NCBI RefSeq assembly: GCF_001421325.1
Contig: NZ_LMJY01000002.1
Span: 47,319 to 111,318, forward strand
DNA: 64,000 nucleotides
Source of the DNA: Novosphingobium sp. Leaf2
GTDB lineage: Bacteria; Pseudomonadota; Alphaproteobacteria; Sphingomonadales; Sphingomonadaceae
Reading direction: 5' to 3'
Of the stretch, positions 9,336 to 18,198 are shown piece after piece (positions within the stretch are counted from its first letter, which is position 1; every line of letters starts with the position of its first letter). The notes beneath the pieces were generated by a model, which worked only from the letters and a program-made list of their open reading frames with translations, was not told the origin of the DNA and ran no database searches. The position numbers were made by a program, and so were the translations under genes.

Positions 9336-10821
9336 GCAGGCGGTCCTCCATCAGCGGTTCGCTGGCGCCGGTGTATTCGGGCGTGCCGGTCAGCACGCCC
9401 TTGAAGCCCCGCAAGGTATCGCCCACGCGCAGTCCCTGACCGTCGATGCGGAATTCGCGGATCGCATCCTCGTGCTGGCCGCCCCGGTTCTTGAGGACCG
9501 AAATTGCCTTGCGGATGCGCCCTTCCGCCTCGAAGAAGCGCAGCAGCACCACCGCGTCCGCCACGTAAGAGACGTTGAGATTGGTGATCATCGATCCGAC
9601 CAGCCCGTGCTGGGGATTGATCAGGAAGGTGATCACCCCGCGCTGGCTGAGATAGGACAGCAGTTCGTGCATCTGCAGGATCAGCTGTTGTTCCTGCGGC
9701 ATCGCGGCCACGTAGCCGTTCAGGCTGTCGATCACGATCATGCGCACGCCGCGCTGTTCCACCTCATGGCGTACGCGGGCCGCGAACTCACCGGGCGAGA
9801 TTTCGGCCGGGTCGATCTGCTCCAGCTTCAGGCAGCCGGACTCGAGATGACCGGCAATATCGAGGCCGAACGCGCGCGACCGGGAGATGAGGGTGGTAAC
9901 CCGCTCATCGAACTGGAAGATCGTGCCGCGTTCCGCGCGCTCACACGCGGCGAAGACGTATTGCAGCGCGATAGTGGTCTTGCCCGAGCCGGCAGGACCG
10001 GTGACGAGAATGCTGCTGCCGCGTAAAGGCCCCCCGCCCAGCAGCGCGTCCAGCTCGGCAACCCCGCTTGGCACGGTATCTTCGGCGTAAGACGCATGAT
10101 GCTCGGCCGCGATCAGGCGCGGGAAGATTTCGACCCCGCCTTTGCGGATCACCATGTCGTGGAAGCCGGCGATGAAATCGACGCCGCGCAGCTTCTGCAC
10201 CTGCATGCGCCGGCGTGCCGCGCCGAACTCCAGCGTCAGGCGTTCCAGCGTGATTACCCCGTGGCACAGGCTGTGGAGCTGCGAATCGCGCACGTCGCCC
10301 GATGCGGTCATGTCATCCACCAGCAGCACGGTGGTTTCCCGCCCGGAGAAGAACTGCTTGAGTGCCAGCACCTGGCGCCGATAGCGTAGCGGATCCTGCG
10401 CCAGCAGTCGCATCTCGGAAAGACTGTCGAACACCACGCGCGCGGGATTTACGCGCTCAACTTCGTCGTGGATCAGGCGGATCGTTTCGCTCAGCTCCAT
10501 TTCCCAAGGATGGATGATGGATTGTTCCAGTCCGCCGCCGCGCACGCTGTCAGACGAATCGAATTCGAATACGTCAAACCCGTCCAGCGTCCAGCCGTGC
10601 GATGCGGCGACCACGCGCAGTTCCTCGCGGCTTTCGGACAGGGTGATGTACAGAACCCGCTCGCCGCGCTCCACGCCTTCGCGCAGGAACTGCAGCGCCA
10701 GCGTGGTCTTGCCAGACCCCGGCGCGCCTTCGAGCAGATAGAGGCGGTTGGCCGGCAGCCCGCCTTTCAGAATACCGTCAAGGCCTGCATTGCCGGTCGA
10801 GATGGTGTTGTTTTCGTTCAA
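9325..10821 (-). CDS. Double-domain KaiC-like RecA-family ATPase
   Basis: 498 aa, the size and two-lobed layout of circadian-clock KaiC. Lobe 1 has Walker A 'GAPGSGKTT' at 32-40, acidic 'SESREE' at 62-67 and a Walker B-like 'ARVVFDSLSEM'. Lobe 2 has Walker A 'GPAGSGKTT' at 275-283, 'FDER' at 304-307 and 'MIVIDSLNGY'. The segment matching the KaiC autophosphorylation site (S431/T432) reads 'NVSYVADAVVLLRFF', giving S418-Y419 instead of Ser-Thr. No kaiA or kaiB lies nearby. It is the first gene of an operon with the hybrid kinase. In other bacteria such KaiC-like proteins feed signals to histidine kinases, so a signal-timing or stress role is plausible but unproven. Confidence 0.93.
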   Translation of the reverse strand: MNENNTISTGNAGLDGILKGGLPANRLYLLEGAPGSGKTTLALQFLREGVERGERVLYITLSESREELRVVAASHGWTLDGFDVFEFDSSDSVRGGGLEQSIIHPWEMELSETIRLIHDEVERVNPARVVFDSLSEMRLLAQDPLRYRRQVLALKQFFSGRETTVLLVDDMTASGDVRDSQLHSLCHGVITLERLTLEFGAARRRMQVQKLRGVDFIAGFHDMVIRKGGVEIFPRLIAAEHHASYAEDTVPSGVAELDALLGGGPLRGSSILVTGPAGSGKTTIALQYVFAACERAERGTIFQFDERVTTLISRSRAFGLDIAGHLESGCLKLEQIDPAEISPGEFAARVRHEVEQRGVRMIVIDSLNGYVAAMPQEQQLILQMHELLSYLSQRGVITFLINPQHGLVGSMITNLNVSYVADAVVLLRFFEAEGRIRKAISVLKNRGGQHEDAIREFRIDGQGLRVGDTLRGFKGVLTGTPEYTGASEPLMEDRLHGG

Positions 10822-11004
10822 TGCTTCTCACCCATCTCGTCCACACGGCACCCTAGCCGCTTGTGATCCGTCGCTGCAATAAAACAATTGGTCGCAGTTC
10901 AGGACGCGATAACGCCTATGTCGCGACGGCGCTGACGCCGCATTGCTGGCCGAAAATGTATATGCCAGTATACGGTTAGGGCGAGCGCATAAGGAACATG
11001 TGAA

Positions 11005-11565
11005 ATGACGGGTGGAAAACTGGCGACGGTGGCCACGATGCTTGGTGCGATGCTGTGGATGATGCCTTCGGCCCTGGCCGCGCAGGACGCGGGCATGCAC
11101 GGCCATCAGGACGCACCGCCGCCCTGCGCCGCGCCCGCCGCTTTGCCCCAGGGACTGCAAGGCTGGGCCAACGCCGCCAGCGCGTTGACGATGGCCGGGA
11201 GCGCGCAGGACGCGCGGGCCGAAACCGTCACGGTCGGGACCGTCTACGACATGGGACTCAAGCCTACATCCACGCTGCGCTATGCCGTCACGCCCCGTAA
11301 GCTGCCCGACCAGGCGGGTTTCGGTGGACTGGCCGCGTTCCACGTCGCCCGCCCCGGCAGATACCAGGTCGTGCAGGACGGACATGCGTGGGTCGATGTT
11401 ATCGGCGCAGGCAAGGCGCTTGCGTCTGCCGGGCACGGGCATGGACTGCCGTGTTCCGGCATCACCAAGATGGTGGCCTACGATCTGGCGCCGGGCCGTT
11501 ACGTGCTGCAGGTTGCAGGCAACGGCAGGGCTACGCTCAAGGTCATGATCGTCCCGGTTGGTTGA
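11005..11565 (+). CDS. Exported protein of unknown function
   Basis: 186 aa. The N-terminal signal peptide (about 1-26, basic 'TGGKLA', hydrophobic core, 'SALAAQD') is followed by a His/Pro-rich stretch with 'MHGHQDAPPPC' and a beta-rich body. A second 'GHGHGLPCSG' lies near 141-150. The two Cys and clustered His could bind a metal or form a disulfide, but I recognise no family. It is transcribed divergently from the KaiC-like operon (183-base gap) and precedes fbp on the same strand at a distance of 116 bases. Confidence 0.7.
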   Translation: MTGGKLATVATMLGAMLWMMPSALAAQDAGMHGHQDAPPPCAAPAALPQGLQGWANAASALTMAGSAQDARAETVTVGTVYDMGLKPTSTLRYAVTPRKLPDQAGFGGLAAFHVARPGRYQVVQDGHAWVDVIGAGKALASAGHGHGLPCSGITKMVAYDLAPGRYVLQVAGNGRATLKVMIVPVG

Positions 11566-11681
11566 CGGCGACCCGCCAACAATCAACGGGATAGGCGCGC
11601 GTGGGAATTGTTGATAGGGCCGCAAGTCTTGATAAGCTGCGGTGCGGCAAACCGCCGCCGCCATAACGAGAGTATGTCTGG

Positions 11682-12707
11682 ATGAAACGCCTTACGCTCA
11701 CCCGTTTCATGATCGAGGAACAGCGGCGCTCCGGCGTGCTGCGGCCCGAACTGCGCCTGCTGATCGAAACCGTGGCCCGCGCCTGCAAGACCATCAGCCA
11801 TTCGATCGGCAAAGGTGCGCTGGGCGAAGTCCTGGGCAGCCAGGGTACGGATAACGTGCAAGGCGAAGTCCAGAAAAAGCTCGACGTGATCGCCAACGAA
11901 CTGCTGCTGGAAGCGAATGAGTGGGGCGGTCATCTGGCGGCTATGGCGTCCGAGGAGATGGAAACCCTCCACCGTATTCCCAACCGCTATCCCAAGGGCG
12001 AATATCTGCTGCTGTTCGATCCCATCGACGGGTCCAGCAACATCGACGTCGGCTTGTCAGTCGGCACGATATTCTCGGTGCTGCGCGCGCCCGTCAGCGC
12101 GTCCGGGCGCGAGGTGACGGAGCAGGACTTCATGCAGCCCGGGCGTGAGCAAGTGGCCGCGGGCTATGCGATCTACGGCCCGCAGACGCTCTTGGTGCTT
12201 TCACTTGGCACTGGCGTGTACGAATTCACGTTGGACCGCGAAGTGGGCGCCTGGCTGATGACCGACGGGCCGCTGCAGATCCCGGCGGGCAACTGCGAAT
12301 TCGCGATCAATTCGGCGCGTCACAAGCAGTGGTCGCCGGCGATCACGCGCTACATCGATGAGCGGCTGGCCGGTGAGGAGGGGCCTTGCGGCACCGATTA
12401 CAACATGCGCTGGACGGCCTCGATGGTGGCGGACGTGCATCGCATCCTCAAGCGAGGGGGCATTTTCCTGTATCCTGCCGATCATCGCAGCCCCGGCAAG
12501 GCCCGCCTGCGCCTGATGTACGAGGCGAACCCGATGGCGTTCCTGGTCGAGCAAGCCGGCGGCGCGGCGAACGATGGGTATGGTCGAATTCTGGATGTGA
12601 AGCCGGTGGGCTTGCACCAGCGGGTCGGCGTGATCCTGGGTGACAAGACTGAGGTCGAGACCGTAGCGGCTTATGGCCGGGAAATGGCGGAACCGGTGAA
12701 GGCATGA
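11682..12707 (+). CDS. fbp: Fructose-1,6-bisphosphatase, class I
   Basis: 341 aa, normal for the class. It converts fructose-1,6-bisphosphate to fructose-6-phosphate in gluconeogenesis, in the cytosol. The metal/substrate signatures are visible: 'SEEME' (90-94), '[15 protein letters not shown]' (110-124) and '[21 protein letters not shown]'. The enzyme links to the fructose PTS further along the window, since fructose enters as the 1,6-bisphosphate and needs this step to supply hexose phosphates. A likely terminator lies at 12791-12827. Confidence 0.96.
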   Translation: MKRLTLTRFMIEEQRRSGVLRPELRLLIETVARACKTISHSIGKGALGEVLGSQGTDNVQGEVQKKLDVIANELLLEANEWGGHLAAMASEEMETLHRIPNRYPKGEYLLLFDPIDGSSNIDVGLSVGTIFSVLRAPVSASGREVTEQDFMQPGREQVAAGYAIYGPQTLLVLSLGTGVYEFTLDREVGAWLMTDGPLQIPAGNCEFAINSARHKQWSPAITRYIDERLAGEEGPCGTDYNMRWTASMVADVHRILKRGGIFLYPADHRSPGKARLRLMYEANPMAFLVEQAGGAANDGYGRILDVKPVGLHQRVGVILGDKTEVETVAAYGREMAEPVKA

Positions 12708-12790
12708 CTTTCGGGTTCAGCATTAACGGGTTGTAAATGCTGGCGCTCTAATCCCGGAATCACAGGAGATGGCGACCCAGATCGTCAGAT

Positions 12791-12827
12791 ATGCCGGAAG
12801 CCGCGTCACGGCGCTTCCGGCATTTTT
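12791..12827 (+). terminator. Rho-independent terminator downstream of fbp
   Basis: A perfect 11-bp stem (12791-12801 with 12813-12823, ATGCCGGAAGC/GCTTCCGGCAT), an 11-nt loop and a T-run at 12823-12827. It lies about 85 bases past the fbp stop and faces the converging DUF1810 gene. Confidence 0.8.
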
Positions 12828-12848
12828 CGTGTCTGGATTGCTGTTTCT

Positions 12849-13304
12849 TCAGGTCGGACGGGCGTCAGGGCCAAGTTGCAAGATCTGGCGCGTGCGATCG
12901 TCGCGCCGGCCTTGGCAAAACGCATCGAGCGCGTGACCGAAAGGGTCGGCATCGCGCCCGGCGCTAAGCGCGGCAATTTCAAACAGCGCCATTGAACTGC
13001 AAAACTTCAGCGCGTCAACACCGCCCAGGATCGCTGCCGCACTGCGCCGTCTTGCCCAGCCGAGCATCAGTTGCGTCGTCTCCAGAAGTCGGGCGCCGAG
13101 CAGCGGATGGTTGAGGTAGGAAGCGGCTTCGGACAGCCCCTCGATCGCGTAACGCCGCGAGATCGTGCTTTGGCCCAGTCCTGCAATCTGCGGAAAGATG
13201 AACCACATCCAGTGCGTGCGTTTTTGCCCCTGCACCAGTTCTTCGCGCACCTGTGCGTATACCGGATCCTGAGCTTCGATGAAGCGGTGCAGGTCGGCGG
13301 CCAT
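12849..13304 (-). CDS. DUF1810 family protein
   Basis: 151 aa, full length for DUF1810. Recognised by 'DLHRFIEAQDPVYAQV', the hallmark 'KRTHWMWFIFPQIAGLG', 'YAIEGLSEAASYLNHPLLG' and 'KFCSSMALFE'. A compact, mostly helical cytoplasmic protein, function unknown. It is the last of three short genes read on the minus strand with 3-base gaps, so likely one operon with the DUF2945 and membrane-protein genes upstream. Confidence 0.9.
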   Translation of the reverse strand: MAADLHRFIEAQDPVYAQVREELVQGQKRTHWMWFIFPQIAGLGQSTISRRYAIEGLSEAASYLNHPLLGARLLETTQLMLGWARRRSAAAILGGVDALKFCSSMALFEIAALSAGRDADPFGHALDAFCQGRRDDRTRQILQLGPDARPT

Positions 13305-13307
13305 GTA

Positions 13308-13526
13308 TCAGCCCTTTTCCAGTTCCGAGCCGCGTTTCAACACTTTGGCCCCTTCCTCCTGTTCGATGAGGTATGCCGGATTGTCCTGCGTGCCGTTGCG
13401 CGATACGCGCTTGCCTTTCAGGGTACGGCTTACGCGGCGCTCGAATGTGTCAACCACCTTGCCGCTCGCGGTGCCGGAGCCCCAGTTCCAGTGCACCGTG
13501 GCACCTTTATGGAAGGAATCGGCCAT
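13308..13526 (-). CDS. DUF2945 / hypervirulence-associated TUDOR-domain protein
   Basis: 72 aa. 'FHKGATVHWNWGSGTASGKV', a Lys/Arg-rich middle with 'KGKRVSRNGTQDNPAYLIEQ', and 'GAKVLKRGSEL' match the short DUF2945 proteins (a small SH3/Tudor-like barrel). Molecular function unknown. The gene lies 3 bases from each neighbour in a short three-gene minus-strand operon. Confidence 0.88.
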   Translation of the reverse strand: MADSFHKGATVHWNWGSGTASGKVVDTFERRVSRTLKGKRVSRNGTQDNPAYLIEQEEGAKVLKRGSELEKG

Positions 13527-13529
13527 CGC

Positions 13530-13748
13530 TCAGGGCTTCTGAGCCGATTGTTCGGCCACCGCCTTGTTGGTCGTGGCATCGCCGCCGGTATCGTCAGGCG
13601 CGCTGAACATGCCCGTCGCCACGATGATGACGAAAGCGATAATCACCAGCGCCAGTCCGATCCCCAGCACATAGCGCGTTACGTGCGTACTCTCACCGGC
13701 ACGGGCTTCGACTTTGTCGAGATGGATTTCGTCACCGCGCTTTTCCAT
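13530..13748 (-). CDS. Small single-pass membrane protein
   Basis: 72 aa from ATG 13748, chosen over the longer frame because AGGAGGG lies 8 bases upstream. A charged N-terminal 25 residues (MEKRGDEIHLDKVEARAG) precede one transmembrane helix (about 26-47, 'VLGIGLALVIIAFVIIVATG'), and a short Asp/Thr/Ala-rich tail ends EQSAQKP. No family recognised. First gene of the operon with the DUF2945 and DUF1810 proteins. Confidence 0.7.
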   Translation of the reverse strand: MEKRGDEIHLDKVEARAGESTHVTRYVLGIGLALVIIAFVIIVATGMFSAPDDTGGDATTNKAVAEQSAQKP

Positions 13749-13851
13749 GGCGTGTCCCTCCTGATGCGGGACGCCATCGGGCACCCGTTACAAAAGGATA
13801 CAACACGCGAGTGCGGACAGCGTTCCGCCGCCCGCACCTATGCAAGGCACG

Positions 13852-14685
13852 TCAGTCGCGCAGCAGTTCGTTGATGCCGGTCTTGGAGCGGGTCTGCGCA
13901 TCGACCGTCTTGACGATCACCGCGCAGTACAGCGAGGGGCCGGGCGTGCCGTCAGGTAGGGGCTTGCCGGGCAGTGCGCCGGGCACCACCACGGCGTAGG
14001 GCGGCACGCGGCCGATGTGTATCTCGCCGGTCGCCCGATCGACGATCTTGGTGGATGCGCCGATGAACACGCCCATCGACAGCACCGCGCCTTCGCCCAC
14101 GATCGCGCCCTCGGCCACTTCCGACCGTGCGCCGATGAAGGCGTTGTCTTCGATGATGACCGGTCCGGCCTGCAGCGGTTCCAGCACCCCGCCGATGCCG
14201 ACGCCGCCCGAGATGTGGACGTTGCGACCGATCTGCGCGCACGAACCCACCGTGGCCCAGGTATCGACCATCGTGCCTTCACCTACGTAGGCACCCAGAT
14301 TCACGAAGCTGGGCATCAGCACCACGCCCTTGGAGATGAACGCGCTGCGCCGCACGACCGCGCCGGGCACCACGCGCACGCCGGCGTCCTTGAAGCGGGC
14401 TTCATCCCAGCCCGCAAACTTGAGCGGCACTTTGTCGAAAGCCGGTGCGCCGGCAGCGCCATAGTCCACGACCGCATTGTCGTTCAGCCGGAAGCTGAGC
14501 AGCACCGCCTTCTTGAGCCACTGGTTCACCACCCATTCGCCGCCAACCTTTTGCGCAACCCGGGCTTGCCCCGAATCGAGCAGGTCCAGCGCCTGGTCGA
14601 CGATCTGGCGCACGTCCTGGCTGGCCGGGGTGACGGTGTCGCGCGCGTCGAACGCGGCTTCGATCTGGGCGGCAAGGTCGGACAT
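13852..14685 (-). CDS. dapD: Tetrahydrodipicolinate N-succinyltransferase
   Basis: 277 aa, normal for DapD. It succinylates tetrahydrodipicolinate using succinyl-CoA in lysine/diaminopimelate synthesis. An N-terminal helical domain (1-100) is followed by a left-handed beta-helix of hexapeptide repeats (about 105-240) with '[19 protein letters not shown]', '[15 protein letters not shown]' and '[17 protein letters not shown]', the DapD signature. The C-terminus '[23 protein letters not shown]' is also typical. No other dap genes are adjacent. Confidence 0.97.
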   Translation of the reverse strand: MSDLAAQIEAAFDARDTVTPASQDVRQIVDQALDLLDSGQARVAQKVGGEWVVNQWLKKAVLLSFRLNDNAVVDYGAAGAPAFDKVPLKFAGWDEARFKDAGVRVVPGAVVRRSAFISKGVVLMPSFVNLGAYVGEGTMVDTWATVGSCAQIGRNVHISGGVGIGGVLEPLQAGPVIIEDNAFIGARSEVAEGAIVGEGAVLSMGVFIGASTKIVDRATGEIHIGRVPPYAVVVPGALPGKPLPDGTPGPSLYCAVIVKTVDAQTRSKTGINELLRD

Positions 14686-14793
14686 GAGCGTAGGCCTTTC
14701 GGATGGGCGATGTTTGCCGGTCGCCTAAAGCCAGAAGTGGCCGGGGGCAAGGGGCGGGCGGACACGATTCGAACCCATCCGCGCGGCTCCCGG

Positions 14794-15459
14794 TCAATCG
14801 TCGGGGTTGAGCAGTTCGCGCGTGAAGCCGATCAGGCCGGTCTGGCGGGCGCGGCGCAGGCGCTCGGCCTGCAGGATATGGCGCACCTGCCCGAAGCAGC
14901 CCGCCACATCGTCGTTGATCACCACGTAATCGTAGCCGTCCCAGTGGCTGATCTCGGAACGTGCGCGCTCCATCCGGCCCTGGATCACCTCCGCGCTGTC
15001 CGTGCCGCGCCCAGTCAGGCGGCGGCGCAGTTCCTCGATGCTGGGCGGCAGCAGGAACACGCGGACCACATCGCGTTCCAGCTTTTGATACAGCTGCTGA
15101 GTGCCCTGCCAGTCGATGTCGAACAGATAATCCAGGCCTTCCTTCAGGCCGGCTTTAACCTGCGCCTTGGGCGTGCCGTAGCTGTGCCCGAAAACCGTGG
15201 CCCACTCCAGAAAGTCGCCATCGTCCACCATCCGCTCGAACGTTTCGGCGGTGACGAAGTGGTAGTCCTTGCCGTCCACCTCACCGGGACGCGGGGGGCG
15301 GGTGGTACACGACACCGAATTGCAGATGTGCGGATCGTGATCCAGCAGCATGCGCGCGATCGTGGTCTTGCCCGCGCCCGATGGCGAGGACAGGATGAAC
15401 ATCAACCCGCGCCGGGCAAGGGTGCCGTCAGCCTGGGAAACAAGGGTGGATTGGGTCAT
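14794..15459 (-). CDS. gmk: Guanylate kinase
   Basis: 221 aa. Phosphorylates GMP to GDP. P-loop 'SSPSGAGKTT' at 24-33; GMP-binding 'SCTTRPPRPGEVDGKDYHFV'; 'FLEWATVFGHSYGTPKAQV'; and 'DIDWQGTQQL'. The first 17 residues extend beyond the usual start, and initiation a little downstream (for example near M20) is conceivable but less likely. No operon partner overlaps, since 51 bases separate it from the next minus-strand gene upstream. Confidence 0.96.
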   Translation of the reverse strand: MTQSTLVSQADGTLARRGLMFILSSPSGAGKTTIARMLLDHDPHICNSVSCTTRPPRPGEVDGKDYHFVTAETFERMVDDGDFLEWATVFGHSYGTPKAQVKAGLKEGLDYLFDIDWQGTQQLYQKLERDVVRVFLLPPSIEELRRRLTGRGTDSAEVIQGRMERARSEISHWDGYDYVVINDDVAGCFGQVRHILQAERLRRARQTGLIGFTRELLNPDD

Positions 15460-15510
15460 GACCCCCGATGCCGGGCTGAGCCGCGCAAATCAAGTCCGCA
15501 CAGCAGTGAC

Positions 15511-15951
15511 CTATTCCGTCTCGCCGTCCTGCGCCATGTCTTCGATGACCTCTTCGCCTTGTCGGCGGGCCTGACGGGCGTGGCTGCGATCGTACAGCGT
15601 CTTTGCCACCAGGGCGCCCCCGATGAAGAGGGCGCCGGGCACCGATCCCAGCGCCACGCGGGCCAGGGCGCCGTGCAGCAACGTCTCGCTCATGGTGCGA
15701 CCGCGCAGGATCGACTTGGCCTTGCGCGGGGAATAGCTGGCGCCCAGCACCGCACGTTCCACCGCCCGCCGGGCGAGGGTGGTGCCGGTACGCAAGGCAA
15801 TATCTGCAATCACCAGATTGGTCGCGGGGTTGGGGCTGGGGCCGTGCAATTCGCCGCCGTTATCGGCCAGCGCCTTGAGCCCGTTGGGCGCGGCCTTCAC
15901 CGCACCTGCGGCTTTTTGTGCGGTTTGTTTCAAACGCCTGGGGCCCAACAT
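15511..15951 (-). CDS. Conserved hypothetical protein
   Basis: 146 aa, basic N-terminus (MLGPRRLKQTAQKAAGAVKA). A central 'NLVIADIALRTGTTLARRAVE' helix is followed by 'ILRGRTMSETLLHGALARVA', a weakly hydrophobic stretch 'VPGALFIGGALVAKTLYD' (about 103-120) and an acidic tail. Possibly a membrane-associated helical protein. I know of no function. It lies between sspB and gmk on the same strand (41 and 51 bases), so probably co-transcribed with them. Confidence 0.7.
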   Translation of the reverse strand: MLGPRRLKQTAQKAAGAVKAAPNGLKALADNGGELHGPSPNPATNLVIADIALRTGTTLARRAVERAVLGASYSPRKAKSILRGRTMSETLLHGALARVALGSVPGALFIGGALVAKTLYDRSHARQARRQGEEVIEDMAQDGETE

Positions 15952-15992
15952 GATCGCAGTATCGCCCTTCGTTCGGGCAGCAGCAGGCCCGG

Positions 15993-16493
15993 TTACTTCT
16001 TCTTGCCGAAATCCACGGACACGACATTCGAGCCATCGTCCGCAGGAGTAATGCGTGAGGCAACGTCGCGTTCCTCGTCGTTGCCGGCCGCGCCCACTGA
16101 GTCGTCCTCTTCCGCTTCTTCGGTGGCCTGGAATTGCAAGCCGAAGTCCACCGCCGGATCGACGAAGGCGGTGATGGCAGAGAACGGAATGTCCAGCTTG
16201 GCGGGCATCTGGTTGAACGAGAGGCTGACGGTGAAGCCATCGTCGGTAACGCCAAGATCCCAGAACTTGTTCTGGATCACGATCGTCATTTCATCGGGGA
16301 AGCGGGCGCGCAGGCTGGGGGGAATGCCGACACCAGGCGCGCCGGTCTTGAACGTGATGTAGAAGTGATGGCCGCCGGGCAGGACGCCATTTGCGGCCTC
16401 CACCTGGCCTAGCACGCGACCGACGACCGCACGCAGGGCCTCCTGCACGATTTCGTCGTAAGGGATCAGGCTGTCTTGCGGGGTGTCGTTCAT
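15993..16493 (-). CDS. sspB: SspB-family ClpXP adaptor protein
   Basis: 166 aa. The SspB fold is recognised by '[18 protein letters not shown]', '[17 protein letters not shown]', '[19 protein letters not shown]' and '[18 protein letters not shown]'. A flexible acidic linker ('[11 protein letters not shown]') leads to the C-terminal '[11 protein letters not shown]', the short ClpX-binding tail expected of SspB. By family knowledge it tethers ssrA-tagged substrates to ClpXP. Read divergently from the his operon (188-base gap). Confidence 0.92.
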   Translation of the reverse strand: MNDTPQDSLIPYDEIVQEALRAVVGRVLGQVEAANGVLPGGHHFYITFKTGAPGVGIPPSLRARFPDEMTIVIQNKFWDLGVTDDGFTVSLSFNQMPAKLDIPFSAITAFVDPAVDFGLQFQATEEAEEDDSVGAAGNDEERDVASRITPADDGSNVVSVDFGKKK

Positions 16494-16681
16494 CGGGCCC
16501 TACGTGGTCATGCTTGCGATTCCGGTCAAGCGTGTTTGCGCTGAAATTAGCACGACGGGGCAGGTTATGCCAAAGTCGTTCCAGTGCCGGCCTGCCGCGT
16601 GGTGGTCATAAAACGCGATGGCGGCGGTGTGGTGCCCCAAGCATAATTGATTCCAGCGCATACCGGTTTATAGGCGCAGGG

Positions 16682-17284
16682 ATGCGCACCGCCTCGATCA
16701 TTCGCAAGACCCATGAGACCGACATCGACGTTGCGGTCAACCTTGATGGCACCGGCGCCTATAATGTTGCGACCGGCATCGGCTTTCTCGATCACATGAT
16801 CGAACAGTTCAGCCGCCATTCACTGATCGACATCACGTGCCGGATCAAGGGCGACCTGCATGTGGACCAGCACCACACCACCGAAGACAGCGCGATCGCC
16901 ATCGGCCAGGCGATTTCCAAGGCGCTGGGCGAGCGGGCCGGCATCGGCCGCTACGGCGATGTGAACTCGCCCATGGACGAGGCGCTGTGCCGGGTGTCGC
17001 TCGATATCTCGGGCCGCCCGTATCTGGTGTGGAAAGCCGCCTTCACGCAGGAAAAGCTGGGCGAATTCGATACCGAGATGGTGGAGCACTGGTTCCACTC
17101 CATCGCCCAGGCGGTGGGGGTAACCCTGCATATCGAACTGCTGTACGGCACCAACAATCACCACATCTGCGAAGGCATCTTCAAGGGCTTTGCCCGCGCG
17201 ATGCGCAGCGCGGTGGAACTGGATCCGCGCAAGGGCGGGGCGATCCCGTCAACCAAAGGCATTTTGGGTCAGGAGTCTCTGTGA
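16682..17284 (+). CDS. hisB: Imidazoleglycerol-phosphate dehydratase
   Basis: 200 aa, monofunctional (no phosphatase domain). It removes water from imidazole glycerol phosphate in histidine synthesis. The metal-binding His clusters are visible: '[18 protein letters not shown]' in form '[10 protein letters not shown]', '[12 protein letters not shown]' and '[19 protein letters not shown]'. ATG 16682 is chosen because family homology starts at '[13 protein letters not shown]'. First gene of a tightly packed histidine operon; its TGA overlaps the next ATG. Confidence 0.97.
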   Translation: MRTASIIRKTHETDIDVAVNLDGTGAYNVATGIGFLDHMIEQFSRHSLIDITCRIKGDLHVDQHHTTEDSAIAIGQAISKALGERAGIGRYGDVNSPMDEALCRVSLDISGRPYLVWKAAFTQEKLGEFDTEMVEHWFHSIAQAVGVTLHIELLYGTNNHHICEGIFKGFARAMRSAVELDPRKGGAIPSTKGILGQESL

Positions 17285-17574
17285 TGGCCAGTTTCATCGT
17301 ATCGCTGCGCTACATCGCGCCGATCGCGCAAGTGGATGCGCTGATGGACGCGCATGTCGCGTGGCTGCGCGCCAACCATGAAAGCGGCGTGCTGGTGGGA
17401 TGGGGCCGCAAGGTGCCGCGCGAAGGCGGCATCGTGCTGGCCAAGGGCGAAAGCCTTGACGCGGTAAAGGCGCTGGCGATGCAGGACCCGTTCGTGAAGG
17501 GCGGTGTGGCCGAAATCGACGTGATCGAATGGGCGCCCAGCTTCCTCGATGAAAGCATCGCGGGACTGAAATGA
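17284..17574 (+). CDS. YciI family protein inside the his operon
   Basis: 96 aa. 'SFIVSLRYIAPIAQVDALMD', 'HVAWLRANHESGVLVGWGRK' and 'DPFVKGGVAEIDVIEW' match the small YciI/YCII dimeric alpha-beta barrel with its conserved His (H22 region) and Asp. The family includes uncharacterised proteins with a possible dehydrochlorinase-like pocket. The start overlaps the hisB stop and the stop overlaps the hisH start (ATGA), so it is co-translated with histidine enzymes. Whether it acts in histidine synthesis is unknown. Confidence 0.9.
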   Translation: MASFIVSLRYIAPIAQVDALMDAHVAWLRANHESGVLVGWGRKVPREGGIVLAKGESLDAVKALAMQDPFVKGGVAEIDVIEWAPSFLDESIAGLK

Positions 17575-18194
17575 CGCTGGCCCTGATCGACTACGGCGCG
17601 GGCAACCTCCATTCGGTCGCCAATGCCCTGCGTGCGGCAGGCGCGCAGGACGTGGCGATCACCGACAGGCCCGAAGTCGTGCGCTCCGCAGAGCGGGTGG
17701 TGCTGCCGGGCGTCGGCTCGTTCAAGGCCTGCGCCGAGGGGCTATGGGCAATCCCCGGCATGGTCGAGGCGATGGACGAGCGGGTCCAGGTGGACGGCGT
17801 GCCCTTCCTGGGTATCTGCGTGGGCATGCAACTGCTGGCCACGCGCGGCCTTGAACACGGCGAAACCGGCGGGCTGGACTGGATCGCGGGCGAAGTCCGC
17901 AAGATCGAGCGCACCGATCCGGCGATCAAGATCCCCCATATGGGCTGGAACGACGTGTCCCCCGCGCTCAAGGACCCGGCCCAGGGCCTGATCGTGCCGG
18001 GCGAAGCGTATTTCCTGCATTCCTATCACTTTCAGCCGGACGACGGCGCGCACATCGCGGCGATGACCGATCACGGCGGCGGTCTGGTTGCCGCGGTGGC
18101 GCAGGACAACGTGGTGGGCGTGCAGTTCCACCCCGAAAAGAGCCAGGCCTACGGTTTGGCGCTGCTGGCCCGGTTCCTCGAATGGAAGCCTTGA
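17571..18194 (+). CDS. hisH: Imidazole glycerol phosphate synthase, glutaminase subunit
   Basis: 207 aa class-I glutamine amidotransferase. Nucleophile C83 in 'FLGICVGMQLLA', and the His-Glu pair in 'GVQFHPEKSQAYG' near the C-terminus. It opens with 'LALIDYGAGNLHSV'. It delivers ammonia to HisF, which is encoded two genes downstream. 4-base overlap with the YciI gene. Confidence 0.97.
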   Translation: MTLALIDYGAGNLHSVANALRAAGAQDVAITDRPEVVRSAERVVLPGVGSFKACAEGLWAIPGMVEAMDERVQVDGVPFLGICVGMQLLATRGLEHGETGGLDWIAGEVRKIERTDPAIKIPHMGWNDVSPALKDPAQGLIVPGEAYFLHSYHFQPDDGAHIAAMTDHGGGLVAAVAQDNVVGVQFHPEKSQAYGLALLARFLEWKP

Positions 18195-18198
18195 GATC

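Noticed and set aside
12770..12850. Possible short ORF starting ATGGCGACC after fbp with an AGGAG
   Set aside because: It reads through the terminator and into the antisense DUF1810 gene, with no protein-like pattern.
14758..14800. tRNA-like 'GATTCGAACCC' suggesting a minus-strand tRNA
   Set aside because: No acceptor, D or anticodon stem can be built around it; probably chance in the dapD-gmk gap.
14017..16362. 781-codon plus-strand open frame across dapD, gmk and sspB
   Set aside because: It runs antisense through three clear genes and their gaps; the composition is that of a reverse-frame shadow.
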